Below are positions 62,233-64,000 of a DNA stretch of 64,000 nt, in pieces. Source of the DNA: Euwallacea fornicatus (Eukaryota > Arthropoda > Insecta > Coleoptera > Curculionidae); assembly GCF_040115645.1 (NCBI RefSeq), contig NC_089549.1, forward strand, positions 4,650,001 through 4,714,000, given 5' to 3'. A program made the position numbers and the translations under genes. Positions within the stretch are counted from its first letter, which is position 1, and each line of letters opens with the position of its first letter. The notes under the pieces were generated by a model, which had not been told where the DNA came from, ran no database searches, and worked only from the letters and a program-made list of their open reading frames with translations.

Positions 62233-63696
62233 ATGCAACAACCTAAACACATAAGATCAGGTATAAGACCTCCCCAGATCAGAACTTTAATAAGGCCATT
62301 AGGGACATTATCTGAGAATTCAGAACTCATTCTATCCAAGACTTCAAAAAAGGCACATGAAGCGCCAGCCTTAATCAACCCAGAGATGTCCAATGCACTT
62401 GCAAAAAATAAACTTCGAAGAAGATCGAAATCCTTTACTGATCTAAGATGTGTCAACAGCAAACCTATCAGTTTGGATTCATTAAAGGTGCCTTTAAAAC
62501 TGCCTGCACCCAGAAAGATACCAGGTCCAGCACCTATGAGACATCCAATTTCAAAACCATCCACCAATGTTAAACCTGAAATCTCTAAAGTGACTGTAGG
62601 AGCAAAAAGGCCTTTGACCAATAAAAGTGATGAAGGAGTGCAAAAGCCCAAAGTAAAAAAAATCCCTGACTGGGATTATAAAGCAAGATTTTTGCAAGCA
62701 AAGGAGAGGATCCAACAGAATGAAACATTAATTGCCAATTTAAAACAGGAATTGACTGGTAAGACAGCTATTTTTTTTGTCAATCCCTGCTGTTATTAGC
62801 AGGAATTGGCTTTCTTTTTCAGGACACCCTGTATTATAAAATACTATTAAACCTGAGAATCTAATAAAGTATATGCTTGGATTGCATTACTTAAGGTAAT
62901 CAAAATTTTTTAGAAACATTTACTGTTAAAGAAGAATTAGTGGAATCTAAAAAACATGTATTGATCCTAAAAAATGAAAAACAGTCCTTAGAATTAAAAT
63001 TGATTACTTTTGAAGAACAGAAAAAGGAATTGCAGGAAACAAGGATTTATCAGGACAAACTGGAAAGAAGACTACAGGAGGAAGAAGAAGAGAAAATTAA
63101 ATTAGAAAAAATTATTCAAAGTCAGCAGGCTTTATATAATGAGTGTTTAGATAAAAACCTTGCTCTAACCAGTAAGTGATATTGTATGCCACCTTTTATT
63201 GAAAAAAACCTAGCAAAGATTTTTTTCAGAAAAATTCAATGTTGCAGAAGACAAGAATTGTTTTTATGAAAAGCAAATTGCAGCTCTAGAAAGTGAACTG
63301 TCCACCCTTAAAAATGATCTAACCCAGCGTCAATTAGAGCGCCGAACATTGCATAACACCATACAAGACTTAAAAGGTATTTTCTTTTATAAATTTGTAG
63401 ATTACAAAGGCATAAAGTATAAGAAAAATCTAGTTAAAATATTAGTCATAATAACAGAGTTTTACATTTACAAATAATTTTATATTTCAGGAAATATTAG
63501 AGTGTTTTGTAGAGTACGTCCAGTTTTGGATACTGAAGAAAATAAATTGCAAACATCAATTGAGTATGTGGATGAAACTTCCTTTTCAATCCGTAAAAGC
63601 AGAGAAAGCGTGAACCAGATTACTGGCAAGACTCTTGATATGAGGTCTGACTTTATTTTTGATAAAGTGTTTGCCCCATGCACATCTCAGGAAGAA
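62233..63696 (+). CDS. ncd: Kinesin-14 motor, C-terminal type (Ncd/KIFC1), 5' part
   Basis: Minus-end-directed kinesin that bundles and focuses spindle microtubules. Four coding exons join in phase: 62233-62758, 62914-63171, 63230-63376, 63491-63696, giving the first 379 residues. The tail (about 1-150) is basic and proline-rich, with LRRRSKSFTDLR and WDYKARFLQAKERI resembling the conserved Ncd tail motifs. Residues about 150-310 are a Gln/Glu/Lys-rich coiled coil. The neck and start of the motor follow at residue 311 (LKGNIRVFCRVRPVLDTEEN), the N-terminal-stalk/C-terminal-motor order of kinesin-14. The exon ending at 63696 has a GTAAGT donor. The ATP-binding P-loop and the rest of the motor are not in the window, so the gene is truncated by the window edge, not broken. 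ATG 62233 is chosen because ATGTGA just upstream closes at once. It is divergent from CNOT1. Confidence 0.93.
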
Positions 63697-64000
63697 GTAA
63701 GTTGTAAATTATTTTATTTAAAGTATTCTATGTGCAAGGTGAAGGGTAAAGATAGAGAATATATTTAAAAAAAAATTGCACCAGTAACTTAATAATATAT
63801 TAAAATACAAATTATAAGGCAGCGCATAGATCCACGAATTCAAGTTTGCAAAATAAAGAGCGAGTTGAGTCGTTTATAGTGTTTATACTCCGTTTACTTT
63901 GAGAGTAATGAAGAACATCTGGCTAATTATGTCTTGACCACGGAAATATTTTTTAATGAAACTATTAATGTCCAATCACAAAGAAAAACCAAAGTCTTTG
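63697..64000 (+). other. Start of an ncd intron (incomplete)
   Basis: AT-rich sequence after the GTAAGT donor. No coding segment matching the next part of the kinesin motor was found before the window ends. Confidence 0.7.

Noticed and set aside
62223..62651. 142-codon minus-strand frame opposite ncd exon 1
   Set aside because: A shadow of the ncd coding strand. It is in no known family, while the plus strand matches Ncd.
1..64000. CRISPR arrays, prokaryotic operons or an integrated bacterial segment
   Set aside because: No regularly spaced identical repeats and no intron-free gene runs. All convincing genes are spliced eukaryotic ones.

Overview
The window reads as nuclear DNA of an insect: AT-rich, with intron-bearing genes with short introns (about 55 bp to 2 kb) and a dense load of decayed class II transposons. 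The many elements ending in TACAGGGTG suggest a beetle or a similar transposon-rich insect. That is inference, and the species is not recognised.

Positions 1 to about 42,000 are a gene-poor desert. No conserved host gene could be assembled there. What is legible is mobile DNA: four related mariner copies (3114-4290 minus, 9407-9989 plus, 15185-16336 plus, 25384-26545 minus), a second mariner type (13060-14060), a Tc1-like relic (11520-12640), a pogo/Tigger-like element (30087-32128) inserted cleanly into a 269-bp MITE, a transposase-bearing element with TAGGGTGG/CCACCCTGTA ends (36886-38470), other transposase fragments, and several foldback elements with very long inverted arms (5330-6519, 18009-19498, 35922-36640, with smaller ones at 8345-8611 and 23699-24163).

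From about 42,000 the composition changes. CpG-rich stretches appear at 42,170-42,400 and 43,040-43,340, the latter with a well-formed 48-codon reading frame on the minus strand. Then come three compact genes. SNRNP70 (U1-70K, plus strand, nine coding exons, 418 aa) converges on CNOT1/Not1 (minus strand, 24 coding exons, 2,359 aa), the scaffold of the CCR4-NOT deadenylase. CNOT1 is divergent from a kinesin-14 gene, ncd/KIFC1 (plus strand, first four coding exons; the rest lies beyond the right edge). CNOT1 and ncd probably share the 1.1-kb promoter region between them. All exon joins given keep frame.

The three genes share no obvious pathway (splicing, mRNA decay, spindle assembly) and look like a housekeeping cluster next to a transposon sink. 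No new multi-gene system was found. The most interesting signals are giant hairpin transposons, nested insertion, a uORF whose stop overlaps the CNOT1 AUG, an in-frame retainable intron in U1-70K, and an unidentified short gene candidate at 43044-43190.
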